Assembly (NCBI GenBank): GCA_033782935.1
Contig: JAWQEG010000411.1
Location: forward strand, 67,001-131,000
Source of the DNA: Petrolisthes cinctipes
Taxonomy: Eukaryota; Arthropoda; Malacostraca; Decapoda; Porcellanidae
DNA: 64,000 nt
Direction: 5' to 3'
Under the pieces are notes generated by a model. It searched no databases. It saw only the letters and a program-made list of their open reading frames with translations, and was not told the DNA's origin. Positions within the stretch are counted from its first letter, which is position 1. Each line of letters opens with the position of its first letter. Of the stretch, positions 1-14,400 are shown in pieces. Position numbers and translations under genes: made by a program.

Positions 1-3000
1 AAGTGCAGGCATCTTCAGAACCCGTTTATATCCCAAATTTAGGCTTAAAACACCCGAAAATTCGATATTTTTGGGTCCTAGAAGCGATCTGTACATGCCT
101 ACTCATTGCTAGAATATTTTCAAAATACAGGCCCAAAACATGATGAAAATCGATAATTTTAGTGACAAAAGTCGATTTGTGCATGCATCATCTGTACCCG
201 TTTATATCGCAAATTCTGGCTCAAAACACCCGAAAATTCGATATTTTGGATCCTAGAAGCGATCTGTACCTGGCTACTCAGTGGTAGAATATTTCCAATA
301 TATAGGCCCAAAACATGCAAAAAATCGATATTTTTGGTGCCCAAAGTCGATATGTGCATGCATCTTCTGTACCCGTTTATATCACAAATTCAGGCTTATA
401 ACACTCGAAAATTCAATATTTTTGGGTCGCAGAAGCGATCTGTACATGCATACTCAGTGCTAGAATATTTTCAATATACATTTCCAAAACATGATGGAAT
501 TCGATATTTTATGTATCCAAAGTCGATATGTGCAAGCATCATCTGTACCCGTTTATATCTCAAATTCAGGCTCAAAACACCCGAAAATTCGAAATTTTTG
601 GGTAACAGAAGCTATCTGTACATGCATACTCATTGCTAGAATATTTTTAAAATACAGGCCCAAAACATGATGGAAATCGATATTTTAGGTGCAAAAAGTC
701 GATATCTGCATTCACCTTCTGTACTCGTTTATATCACTAATTCAGGCTCAAAACACCCGAAAATTCGATATTTTTTGGTCCCAGAAGCGATCTGTACATG
801 CATAGTCAGTGCTAGAATATTTTCAAAATATGGGCACAAAACTTGCTAAAAATCGATATTTTTTGTTGTTCAAAGTCGATAAGTGCATGCATCTTCTATA
901 CGCGTTTATATCTCAAATTCAGGCTCAAAATACCCGAAAATTGGATATTTTTGGGTCCCAGAAACGATCTGCACATGCCTACTCAGTGCTAGAATATTTT
1001 CAAAATATAGGCCCAAAACATGCTTAAAATCGATATTTTTGGTGCCCAAAGTCGATATGTGCATGCATCTTCTGTACCCGTTTATATCCAAAATTCTGGC
1101 TCAAAACACCCAAAAATTCAATATTTTTGGGTACCAGAAGCTATCTGTACATCCATAGTCATTACTAGAATATTTTTTAAAACACAGGCCCAAAACATGC
1201 TTTAAATCGATAATTTAGGTGCAAAAATTCGATATGTGCATTTACCTTCTGTACCCGTTTATATCACAAATTCAGGCTCTAAACACCGGAAAATTCGATA
1301 TTTTTGTGTCCCAGAAGCGATCTGTACATGTATAGTCAGTGCTAGAATATTTTCAAAATATGGGCACAAAACTTGCTAAAAATTGATATTTTTGTTGACC
1401 AAATTCGATACGTGCATGCATCTTCTGTACGCGTTTATATCTCAAATTCAGGCTCAAAATAATCGAAAACTGGATATTTTTGGGTCCCAGAAGCAATCTG
1501 CACATGCCTACTCAGTGCTAGAATATTTTCAAAATATAGGCCTAAAACATGATAAAAATTGATATTTTTTGTGTCCGAAGTCGATAAGTGCAGGCATCTT
1601 CAGAACCCGTTTATATCCCAAATTTAGGCTTAAAACACCCGAAAATTCGATATTTTTGGGTCCTAGAAGCGATCTGTACATGCCTACTCATTGCTAGAAT
1701 ATTTTCAAAATACAGGCCCAAAACATGATGAAAATCGATAATTTTAGTGACAAAAGTCGATTTGTGCATGCATCATCTGTACCCGTTTATATCGCAAATT
1801 CTGGCTCAAAACACCCGAAAATTCGATATTTTGGATCCTAGAAGCGATCTGTACCTGGCTACTCAGTGGTAGAATATTTCCAATATATAGGCCCAAAACA
1901 TGCAAAAAATCGATATTTTTGGTGCCCAAAGTCGATATGTGCATGCATCTTCTGTACCCGTTTATATCACAAATTCAGGCTTATAACACTCGAAAATTCA
2001 ATATTTTTGGGTCGCAGAAGCGATCTGTACATGCATACTCAGTGCTAGAATATTTTCAATATACATTTCCAAAACATGATGGAATTCGATATTTTATGTA
2101 TCCAAAGTCGATATGTGCAAGCATCATCTGTACCCGTTTATATCTCAAATTCAGGCTCAAAACACCCGAAAATTCGAAATTTTTGGGTAACAGAAGCTAT
2201 CTGTACATGCATACTCATTGCTAGAATATTTTTAAAATACAGGCCCAAAACATGATGGAAATCGATATTTTAGGTGCAAAAAGTCGATATCTGCATTCAC
2301 CTTCTGTACTCGTTTATATCACTAATTCAGGCTCAAAACACCCGAAAATTCGATATTTTTTGGTCCCAGAAGCGATCTGTACATGCATAGTCAGTGCTAG
2401 AATATTTTCAAAATATGGGCACAAAACTTGCTAAAAATCGATATTTTTTGTTGTTCAAAGTCGATAAGTGCATGCATCTTCTATACGCGTTTATATCTCA
2501 AATTCAGGCTCAAAATACCCGAAAATTGGATATTTTTGGGTCCCAGAAACGATCTGCACATGCCTACTCAGTGCTAGAATATTTTCAAAATATAGGCCCA
2601 AAACATGCTTAAAATCGATATTTTTGGTGCCCAAAGTCGATATGTGCATGCATCTTCTGTACCCGTTTATATCCAAAATTCTGGCTCAAAACACCAGAAA
2701 ATTCAATATTTTTGGGTACCAGAAGCTATCTGTACATCCATAGTCATTACTAGAATATTTTTTAAAACACAGGCCCAAAACATGCTTTAAATCGATAATT
2801 TAGGTGCAAAAATTCGATATGTGCATTTACCTTCTGTACCCGTTTATATCACAAATTCAGGCTCTAAACACCGGAAAATTCGATATTTTTGTGTCCCAGA
2901 AGCGATCTGTACATGTATAGTCAGTGCTAGAATATTTTCAAAATATGGGCACAAAACGTGCTAAAAATTGATATTTTTGTTGACCAAATTCGATACGTGC

Positions 3001-6000
3001 ATGCATCTTCTGTACGCGTTTATATCTCAAATTCAGGCTCAAAATAATCGAAAACTGGATATTTTTGGGTCCCAGAAGCAATCTGCACATGCCTACTCAG
3101 TGCTAGAATATTTTCAAAATATAGGCCTAAAACATGATAAAAATTGATATTTTTTGTGTCCGAAGTCGATAAGTGCAGGCATCTTCAGAACCCGTTTATA
3201 TCCCAAATTTAGGCTTAAAACACCCGAAAATTCGATATTTTTGGGTCCTAGAAGCGATCTGTACATGCCTACTCATTGCTAGAATATTTTCAAAATACAG
3301 GCCCAAAACATGATGAAAATCGATAATTTTAGTGACAAAAGTCGATTTGTGCATGCATCATCTGTACCCGTTTATATCGCAAATTCTGGCTCAAAACACC
3401 CGAAAATTCGATATTTTGGATCCTAGAAGCGATCTGTACCTGGCTACTCAGTGGTAGAATATTTCCAATATATAGGCCCAAAACATGCAAAAAATCGATA
3501 TTTTTGGTGCCCAAAGTCGATATGTGCATGCATCTTCTGTACCCGTTTATATCACAAATTCAGGCTTATAACACTCGAAAATTCAATATTTTTGGGTCGC
3601 AGAAGCGATCTGTACATGCATACTCAGTGCTAGAATATTTTCAATATACATTTCCAAAACATGATGGAATTCGATATTTTATGTATCCAAAGTCGATATG
3701 TGCAAGCATCATCTGTACCCGTTTATATCTCAAATTCAGGCTCAAAACACCCGAAAATTCGAAATTTTTGGGTAACAGAAGCTATCTGTACATGCATACT
3801 CATTGCTAGAATATTTTTAAAATACAGGCCCAAAACATGATGGAAATCGATATTTTAGGTGCAAAAAGTCGATATCTGCATTCACCTTCTGTACTCGTTT
3901 ATATCACTAATTCAGGCTCAAAACACCCGAAAATTCGATATTTTTTGGTCCCAGAAGCGATCTGTACATGCATAGTCAGTGCTAGAATATTTTCAAAATA
4001 TGGGCACAAAACTTGCTAAAAATCGATATTTTTTGTTGTTCAAAGTCGATAAGTGCATGCATCTTCTATACGCGTTTATATCTCAAATTCAGGCTCAAAA
4101 TACCCGAAAATTGGATATTTTTGGGTCCCAGAAACGATCTGCACATGCCTACTCAGTGCTAGAATATTTTCAAAATATAGGCCCAAAACATGCTTAAAAT
4201 CGATATTTTTGGTGCCCAAAGTCGATATGTGCATGCATCTTCTGTACCCGTTTATATCCAAAATTCTGGCTCAAAACACCCGAAAATTCAATATTTTTGG
4301 GTACCAGAAGCTATCTGTACATCCATAGTCATTACTAGAATATTTTTTAAAACACAGGCCCAAAACATGCTTTAAATCGATAATTTAGGTGCAAAAATTC
4401 GATATGTGCATTTACCTTCTGTACCCGTTTATATCACAAATTCAGGCTCTAAACACCGGAAAATTCGATATTTTTGTGTCCCAGAAGCGATCTGTACATG
4501 TATAGTCAGTGCTAGAATATTTTCAAAATATGGGCACAAAACGTGCTAAAAATTGATATTTTTGTTGGCCAAATTCGATACGTGCATGCATCTTCTGTAC
4601 GCGTTTATATCTCAAATTCAGGCTCAAAATAATCGAAAACTGGATATTTTTGGGTCCAAGAAGCAATCTGCACATGCCTACTCAGTGCTAGAATATTTTC
4701 AAAATATAGGCCTAAAACATGATAAAAATTGATATTTTTTGTGTCCGAAGTCGATAAGTGCAGGCATCTTCAGAACCCGTTTATATCCCAAATTTAGGCT
4801 TAAAACACCCGAAAATTCGATATTTTTGGGTCCTAGAAGCGATCTGTACATGCCTACTCATTGCTAGAATATTTTCAAAATACAGGCCCAAAACATGATG
4901 AAAATCGATAATTTTAGTGACAAAAGTCGATTTGTGCATGCATCATCTGTACCCGTTTATATCGCAAATTCTGGCTCAAAACCCCCGAAAATTCGATATT
5001 TTGGATCCTAGAAGCGATCTGTACCTGGCTACTCAGTGGTAGAATATTTCCAATATATAGGCCCAAAACATGCAAAAAATCGATATTTTTGGTGCCCAAA
5101 GTCGATATGTGCATGCATCTTCTGTACCCGTTTATATCACAAATTCAGGCTTATAACACTCGAAAATTCAATATTTTTGGGTCGCAGAAGCGATCTGTAC
5201 ATGCATACTCAGTGCTAGAATATTTTCAATATACATTTCCAAAACATGATGGAATTCGATATTTTATGTATCCAAAGTCGATATGTGCAAGCATCATCTG
5301 TACCCGTTTATATCTCAAATTCAGGCTCAAAACACCCGAAAATTCGAAATTTTTGGGTAACAGAAGCTATCTGTACATGCATACTCATTGCTAGAATATT
5401 TTTAAAATACAGGCCCAAAACATGATGGAAATCGATATTTTAGGTGCAAAAAGTCGATATCTGCATTCACCTTCTGTACTCGTTTATATCACTAATTCAG
5501 GCTCAAAACACCCGAAAATTCGATATTTTTTGGTCCCAGAAGCGATCTGTACATGCATAGTCAGTGCTAGAATATTTTCAAAATATGGGCACAAAACTTG
5601 CTAAAAATCGATATTTTTTGTTGTTCAAAGTCGATAAGTGCATGCATCTTCTATACGCGTTTATATCTCAAATTCAGGCTCAAAATACCCGAAAATTGGA
5701 TATTTTTGGGTCCCAGAAACGATCTGCACATGCCTACTCAGTGCTAGAATATTTTCAAAATATAGGCCCAAAACATGCTTAAAATCGATATTTTTGGTGC
5801 CCAAAGTCGATATGTGCATGCATCTTCTGTACCCGTTTATATCCAAAATTCTGGCTCAAAACACCCGAAAATTCAATATTTTTGGGTACCAGAAGCTATC
5901 TGTACATCCATAGTCATTACTAGAATATTTTTTAAAACACAGGCCCAAAACATGCTTTAAATCGATAATTTAGGTACAAAAATTCGATATGTGCATTTAC

Positions 6001-9000
6001 CTTCTGTACCCGTTTATATCACAAATTCAGGCTCTAAACACCGGAAAATTCGATATTTTTGTGTCCCAGAAGCGATCTGTACATGTATAGTCAGTGCTAG
6101 AATATTTTCAAAATATGGGCACAAAACTTGCTAAAAATTGATATTTTTGTTGACCAAATTCGATACGTGCATGCATCTTCTGTACGCGTTTATATCTCAA
6201 ATTCAGGCTCAAAATACCCGAAAACTGGATATTTTTGGGTCCCAGAAGCAATCTGCACATGTCTACTCAGTGCTAGAATATTTTCAAAATATAGGCCCAA
6301 AACATGATAAAAATTGATATTTTTTGTGTCCGAAGTCGATAAGTGCAGGCATCTTCAGAACCCGTTTATATCCCAAATTTAGGCTTAAAACACCCGAAAA
6401 TTCGATATTTTTGGGTCCTAGAAGCGATCTGTACATGCCTACTCATTGCTAGAATATTTTCAAAATACAGGCCCAAAACATGATGAAAATCGATAATTTT
6501 AGTGACAAAAGTCGATTTGTGCATGCATCATCTGTACCCGTTTATATCGCAAATTCTGGCTCAAAACACCCGAAAATTCGATATTTTGGATCCTAGAAGC
6601 GATCTGTACCTGGCTACTCAGTGGTAGAATATTTCCAATATATAGGCCCAAAACATGCAAAAAATCGATATTTTTGGTGCCCAAAGTCGATATGTGCATG
6701 CATCTTCTGTACCCGTTTATATCACAAATTCAGGCTTATAACACTCGAAAATTCAATATTTTTGGGTCGCAGAAGCGATCTGTACATGCATACTCAGTGC
6801 TAGAATATTTTCAATATACATTTCCAAAACATGATGGAATTCGATATTTTATGTATCCAAAGTCGATATGTGCAAGCATCATCTGTACCCGTTTATATCT
6901 CAAATTCAGGCTCAAAACACCCGAAAATTCGAAATTTTTGGGTAACAGAAGCTATCTGTACATGCATACTCATTGCTAGAATATTTTTAAAATACAGGCC
7001 CAAAACATGATGGAAATCGATATTTTAGGTGCAAAAAGTCGATATCTGCATTCACCTTCTGTACTCGTTTATATCACTAATTCAGGCTCAAAACACCCGA
7101 AAATTCGATATTTTTTGGTCCCAGAAGCGATCTGTACATGCATAGTCAGTGCTAGAATATTTTCAAAATATGGGCACAAAACTTGCTAAAAATCGATATT
7201 TTTTGTTGTTCAAAGTCGATAAGTGCATGCATCTTCTATACGCGTTTATATCTCAAATTCAGGCTCAAAATACCCGAAAATTGGATATTTTTGGGTCCCA
7301 GAAACGATCTGCACATGCCTACTCAGTGCTAGAATATTTTCAAAATATAGGCCCAAAACATGCTTAAAATCGATATTTTTGGTGCCCAAAGTCGATATGT
7401 GCATGCATCTTCTGTACCCGTTTATATCCAAAATTCTGGCTCAAAACACCAGAAAATTCAATATTTTTGGGTACCAGAAGCTATCTGTACATCCATAGTC
7501 ATTACTAGAATATTTTTTAAAACACAGGCCCAAAACATGCTTTAAATCGATAATTTAGGTGCAAAAATTCGATATGTGCATTTACCTTCTGTACCCGTTT
7601 ATATCACAAATTCAGGCTCTAAACACCGGAAAATTCGATATTTTTGTGTTCCAGAAGCGATCTGTACATGTATAGTCAGTGCTAGAATATTTTCAAAATA
7701 TGGGCACAAAACTTGCTAAAAATTGATATTTTTGTTGACCAAATTCGATACGTGCATGCATCTTCTGTACGCGTTTATATATCAAATTCAGGCTCAAAAT
7801 ACCCGAAAACTGGATATTTTTGGGTCCCAGAAGCAATCTGCACATGCCTACTCAGTGCTAGAATATTTTCAAAATATAGGCCTAAAACATGATAAAAATT
7901 GATATTTTTTGTGTCCGAAGTCGATAAGTGCAGGCATCTTCAGAACCCGTTTATATCCCAAATTTAGGCTTAAAACACCCGAAAATTCGATATTTTTGGG
8001 TCCTAGAAGCGATCTGTACATGCCTACTCATTGCTAGAATATTTTCAAAATACAGGCCCAAAACATGATGAAAATCGATAATTTTAGTGACAAAAGTCGA
8101 TTTGTGCATGCATCATCTGTACCCGTTTATATCGCAAATTCTGGCTCAAAACACCCGAAAATTCGATATTTTGGATCCTAGAAGCGATCTGTACCTGGCT
8201 ACTCAGTGGTAGAATATTTCCAATATATAGGCCCAAAACATGCAAAAAATCGATATTTTTGGTGCCCAAAGTCGATATGTGCATGCATCTTCTGTACCCG
8301 TTTATATCACAAATTCAGGCTTATAACACTCGAAAATTCAATATTTTTGGGTCGCAGAAGCGATCTGTACATGCATACTCAGTGCTAGAATATTTTCAAT
8401 ATACATTTCCAAAACATGATGGAATTCGATATTTTATGTATCCAAAGTCGATATGTGCAAGCATCATCTGTACCCGTTTATATCTCAAATTCAGGCTCAA
8501 AACACCCGAAAATTCGAAATTTTTGGGTAACAGAAGCTATCTGTACATGCATACTCATTGCTAGAATATTTTTAAAATTCAGGCCCAAAACATGATGGAA
8601 ATCGATATTTTAGGTGCAAAAAGTCGATATCTGCATTCACCTTCTGTACTCGTTTATATCACTAATTCAGGCTCAAAACACCCGAAAATTCGATATTTTT
8701 TGGTCCCAGAAGCGATCTGAACATGCATAGTCAGTGCTAGAATATTTTCAAAATATGGGCACAAAACTTGCTAAAAATCGATATTTTTTGTTGTTCAAAG
8801 TCGATAAGTGCATGCATCTTCTATACGCGTTTATATCTCAAATTCAGGCTCAAAATACCCGAAAATTGGATATTTTTGGGTCCCAGAAACGATCTGCACA
8901 TGCCTACTCAGTGCTAGAATATTTTCAAAATATAGGCCCAAAACATGCTTAAAATCGATATTTTTGGTGCCCAAAGTCGATATGTGCATGCATCTTCTGT

Positions 9001-9510
9001 ACCCGTTTATATCCAAAATTCTGGCTCAAAACACCCGAAAATTCAATATTTTTGGGTACCAGAAGCTATCTGTACATCCATAGTCATTACTAGAATATTT
9101 TTTAAAACACAGGCCCAAAACATGCTTTAAATCGATAATTTAGGTGCAAAAATTCGATATGTGCATTTACCTTCTGTACCCGTTTATATCACAAATTCAG
9201 GCTCTAAACACCGGAAAATTCGATATTTTTGTGTCCCAGAAGCGATCTGTACATGTATAGTCAGTGCTAGAATATTTTCAAAATATGGGCACAAAACTTG
9301 CTAAAAATTGATATTTTTGTTGACCAAATTCGATACGTGCATGCATCTTCTGTACGCGTTTATATCTCAAATTCAGGCTCAAAATACCCGAAAACTGGAT
9401 ATTTTTGGGTCCCAGAAGCAATCTGCACATGCCTAGTCAGTGCTAGAATATTTTCAAAATATAGGCCTAAAACATGATAAAAATTGATATTTTTTGTGTC
9501 CGAAGTCGAT
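1..9510. repeat. satellite array: six copies of a nine-monomer, 1,585-bp higher-order repeat
   Basis: The same sequence recurs every 1,585 bp (units start at 1, 1586, 3171, 4756, 6341 and 7926) with only scattered single-base changes. Inside a unit, a motif built on CCCGTTTATATC recurs near 24, 199, 375, 550, 726, 902, 1078, 1255 and 1431. That makes nine related but distinct monomers of about 176 bp. Each monomer also carries ATCGAT, TGCATGCA-like and CTAGAATATTTTCAAAATA segments. High identity between units with lower identity between monomers is the definition of a higher-order repeat, as in primate alpha satellite. Monomer length is close to one nucleosome repeat. The array enters from beyond the left window edge. 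A centromeric or pericentromeric role is inference. Frames of 60-100 codons occur on both strands but follow the repeat and are not taken as genes. Confidence 0.97.
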
Positions 9511-10391
9511 AAGTGCAGGCATCTTCAGAACCCGTTTATATCCCAAATTTAGGCTTAAAACACCCGAAAATTCGATATTTTTGGGTCCTAGAAGCGATCT
9601 GTACATGCCTACTCATTGCTAGAATATTTTCAAAATACAGGCCCAAAACATGATGAAAATCGATAATTTTAGTGACAAAAGTCGATTTGTGCATGCATCA
9701 TCTGTACCCGTTTATATCTCAAATTCAGGCTCAAAATACCCGAAAATTGGATATTTTTGGGTCCCAGAAACGATCTGCACATGCCTACTCAGTGCTAGAA
9801 TATTTTCAAAATATAGGCCCAAAACATGCTTAAAATCGATATTTTTGGTGCCCAAAGTCGATATGTGCATGCATCTTCTGTACCCGTTTATATCCAAAAT
9901 TCTGGCTCAAAACACCCGAAAATTCAATATTTTTGGGTACCAGAAGCTATCTGTACATCCATAGTCATTACTAGAATATTTTTTAAAACACAGGCCCAAA
10001 ACATGCTTTAAATCGATAATTTAGGTGCAAAAATTCGATATGTGCATTTACCTTCTGTACCCGTTTATATCACAAATTCAGGCTCTAAACACCGGAAAAT
10101 TCGATATTTTTGTGTCCCAGAAGCGATCTGTACATGTATAGTCAGTGCTAGAATATTTTCAAAATATGGGCACAAAACTTGCTAAAAATTGATATTTTTG
10201 TTGACCAAATTCGATACGTGCATGCATCTTCTGTACGCGTTTATATCTCAAATTCAGGCTCAAAATACCCGAAAACTGGATATTTTTGGGTCCCAGAAGC
10301 AATCTGCACATGCCTACTCAGTGCTAGAATATTTTCAAAATATAGGCCTAAAACATGATAAAAATTGATATTTTTTGTGTCCGAAGTCGAT
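9511..10391. repeat. shortened HOR unit of five monomers (881 bp)
   Basis: This unit starts in phase with the array. Near 9705-9720 it jumps from monomer 2 to the matching point of monomer 6, losing 704 bp, which is four monomers. The switch lies in the conserved CCCGTTTATATC segment, so the junction is seamless. After it the sequence follows the 1,585-bp unit to its end. This is the product expected from unequal exchange between out-of-register monomers. Confidence 0.93.
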
Positions 10392-11445
10392 AAGTGCAGG
10401 CATCTTCAGAACCCGTTTATATCCCAAATTTAGGCTTAAAACACCCGAAAATTCGATATTTTTGGGTCCTAGAAGCGATCTGTACATGCCTACTCATTGC
10501 TAGAATATTTTCAAAATACAGGCCCAAAACATGATGAAAATCGATAATTTTAGTGACAAAAGTCGATTTGTGCATGCATCATCTGTACCCGTTTATATCG
10601 CAAATTCTGGCTCAAAACACCCGAAAATTCGATATTTTGGATCCTAGAAGCGATCTGTACCTGGCTACTCAGTGGTAGAATATTTCCAATATATAGGCCC
10701 AAAACATGCAAAAAATCGATATTTTTGGTGCCCAAAGTCGATATGTGCATGCATCTTCTGTACCCGTTTATATCACAAATTCAGGCTTATAACACTCGAA
10801 AATTCAATATTTTTGGGTCGCAGAAGCGATCTGTACATGCATACTCAGTGCTAGAATATTTTCAATATACATTTCCAAAACATGATGGAATTCGATATTT
10901 TATGTATCCAAAGTCGATATGTGCAAGCATCATCTGTACCCGTTTATATCTCAAATTCAGGCTCAAAACACCCGAAAATTCGATATTTTTGGGTCCTAGA
11001 AGCGATCTGTACATGCCTACTCATTGCTAGAATATTTTCAAAATACAGGCCCAAAACATGATGAAAATCGATAATTTTAGTGACAAAAGTCGATTTGTGC
11101 ATGCATCATCTGTACCCGTTTATATCGCAAATTCTGGCTCAAAACACCCGAAAATTCGATATTTTGGATCCTAGAAGCGATCTGTACCTGGCTACTCAGT
11201 GGTAGAATATTTCCAATATATAGGCCCAAAACATGCAAAAAATCGATATTTTTGGTGCCCAAAGTCGATATGTGCATGCATCTTCTGTACCCGTTTATAT
11301 CACAAATTCAGGCTTATAACACTCGAAAATTCAATATTTTTGGGTCGCAGAAGCGATCTGTACATGCATACTCAGTGCTAGAATATTTTCAATATACATT
11401 TCCAAAACATGATGGAATTCGATATTTTATGTATCCAAAGTCGAT
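10392..11445. repeat. two tandem three-monomer units (527 bp each)
   Basis: Starts at 10392, 10919 and 11446 are 527 bp apart. Each 527-bp unit holds the first three monomers of the HOR, then returns to the HOR start through a hybrid fourth monomer. The normal GAAATTTTTGGGTAACAG stretch is replaced by GATATTTTTGGGTCCTAG. The third start continues into a long unit. This is a local expansion by three monomers. Confidence 0.92.
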
Positions 11446-14400
11446 ATGTGCAAGCATCATCTGTACCCGTTTATATCTCAAATTCAGGCTCAAAACACCC
11501 GAAAATTCGATATTTTTGGGTCCTAGAAGCGATCTGTACATGCCTACTCATTGCTAGAATATTTTCAAAATACAGGCCCAAAACATGATGAAAATCGATG
11601 ATTTTAGTGACAAAAGTCGATTTGTGCATGCATCATATGTACCCGTTTATATCGCAAATTCTGGCTCAAAACACCCGAAAATTCGATATTTTGGATCCTA
11701 GAAGCGATCTGTACCTGGCTACTCAGTGGTAGAATATTTCCAATATATAGGCCCAAAACATGCAAAAAATCGATATTTTTGGTGCCCAAAGTCGATATGT
11801 GCATGCATCTTCTGTACCCGTTTATATCACAAATTCAGGCTTATAACACTCGAAAATTCAATATTTTTGGGTCGCAGAAGCGATCTGTACATGCATACTC
11901 AGTGCTAGAATATTTTCAATATACATTTCCAAAACATGATGGAATTCGATATTTTATGTATCCAAAGTCGATATGTGCAAGCATCATCTGTACCCGTTTA
12001 TATCTCAAATTCAGGCTCAAAACACCCGAAAATTCGAAATTTTTGGGTAACAGAAGCTATCTGTACATGCATACTCATTGCTAGAATATTTTTAAAATAC
12101 AGGCCCAAAACATGATGGAAATCGATATTTTAGGTGCAAAAAGTCGATATCTGCATTCACCTTCTGTACTCGTTTATATCACTAATTCAGGCTCAAAACA
12201 CCCGAAAATTCGATATTTTTTGGTCCCAGAAGCGATCTGTACATGCATAGTCAGTGCTAGAATATTTTCAAAATATGGGCACAAAACTTGCTAAAAATCG
12301 ATATTTTTTGTTGTTCAAAGTCGATAAGTGCATGCATCTTCTATACGCGTTTATATCTCAAATTCAGGCTCAAAATACCCGAAAATTGGATATTTTTGGG
12401 TCCCAGAAACGATCTGCACATGCCTACTCAGTGCTAGAATATTTTCAAAATATAGGCCCAAAACATGCTTAAAATCGATATTTTTGGTGCCCAAAGTCGA
12501 TATGTGCATGCATCTTCTGTACCCGTTTATATCCAAAATTCTGGCTCAAAACACCCGAAAATTCAATATTTTTGGGTACCAGAAGCTATCTGTACATCCA
12601 TAGTCATTACTAGAATATTTTTTAAAACACAGGCCCAAAACATGCTTTAAATCGATAATTTAGGTGCAAAAATTCGATATGTGCATTTACCTTCTGTACC
12701 CGTTTATATCACAAATTCAGGCTCTAAACACCGGAAAATTCGATATTTTTGTGTCCCAGAAGCGATCTGTACATGTATAGTCAGTGCTAGAATATTTTCA
12801 AAATATGGGCACAAAACTTGCTAAAAATTGATATTTTTGTTGACCAAATTCGATACGTGCATGCATCTTCTGTACGCGTTTATATCTCAAATTCAGGCTC
12901 AAAATACCCGAAAACTGGATATTTTTGGGTCCCAGAAGCAATCTGCACATGCCTACTCAGTGCTAGAATATTTTCAAAATATAGGCCCAAAACATGCCTA
13001 AAATCGATATTTTTGGTGCCCAAAGTCGATATGTGCATGCATCTTCTGTACCCGTTTATATCCAAAATTCTGGCTCAAAACACCCGAAAATTCAATATTT
13101 TTGGGTCCCAGAAGCGATCTGTACATGCATAGTCAGTGCTAGAATATTTTCAAAATATGGGCACAAAACTTGCTAAAAATCGATATTTTTTGTTGTTCAA
13201 AGTCGATAAGTGCATGCATCTTCTATACGCGTTTATATCTCAAATTCAGGCTGAAAATACCCGAAAATGGGATATTTTTGGGTCCCAGAAACGATCTGCA
13301 CATGCCTACTCAGTGCTAGAATATTTTCAAAATATAGGCCTAAAACATGCTTAAAATCGATATTTTTGGTGCCCAAAGTCGATATGTGCATGCATATTCT
13401 GTACCCGTTTATATCCAAAATTCTGGCTCAAAACACCCGAAAATTCAATATTTTTGGTTCCCTGAAGCGATCTGTACATTCATACTCAGTGCTAGAATAT
13501 TTTCAAAATATAGGCCTAAAACATGATAAAAATTGATATTTTTTGTGTCCGAAGTCGATAAGTGCAGGCATCTTCAGAACCCGTTTATATCACAAATTCA
13601 GGCTTATAACACTCGAAAATTCGATATTTTTGGGTCCTAGAAGCGATCTGTACATGCCTACTCATTGCTAGAATATTTTCAAAATACAGGCCCAAAACAT
13701 GATGAAAATCGATAATTTTAGTGACAAAAGTCGATTTGTGCATGCATCATCTGTACCCGTTTATATCGCAAATTCTGGCTCAAAACACCGGAAAATTCGA
13801 TATTTTGGATCCTAGAAGCGATCTGTACCTGGCTACTCAGTGGTAGAATATTTCCAATATATAGGCCCAAAACATGCAAAAAATCGATATTTTTGGTGCC
13901 CAAAGTCGATATGTGCATGCATCTTCTGTACCCGTTTATATCACAAATTCAGGCTTATAACACTCGAAAATTCAATATTTTTGGGTCGCAGAAGCGATCT
14001 GTACATGCATACTCAGTGCTAGAATATTTTCAATATACATTTCCAAAACATGATGGAATTCGATAGTTTATGTATCCAAAGTCGATATGTGCAAGCATCA
14101 TCTGTACCCGTTTATATCGCAAATTCTGGCTCAAAACACCCGAAAATTCGAAATTTTTGGGTAAGAGAAGCTATCTGTACATGCATACTCATTGCTAGAA
14201 TATTTTTAAAATACAGGCCCAAAACATGATGGAAATGGATATTTTAGGTGCAAAAAGTCGATATCTGCATTCACCTTCTGTACTCGTTTATATCACTAAT
14301 TCAGGCTCAAAACACCCGAAAATTCGATATTTTTTGGTCCCAGAAGCGATCTGTACATGCATAGTCAGTGCTAGAATATTTTCAAAATATAGGCCCAAAA

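Noticed and set aside
1..9510. CENP-B box in the satellite
   Set aside because: I looked for the TTCG....A..CGGG pattern and saw no convincing match in the monomers.
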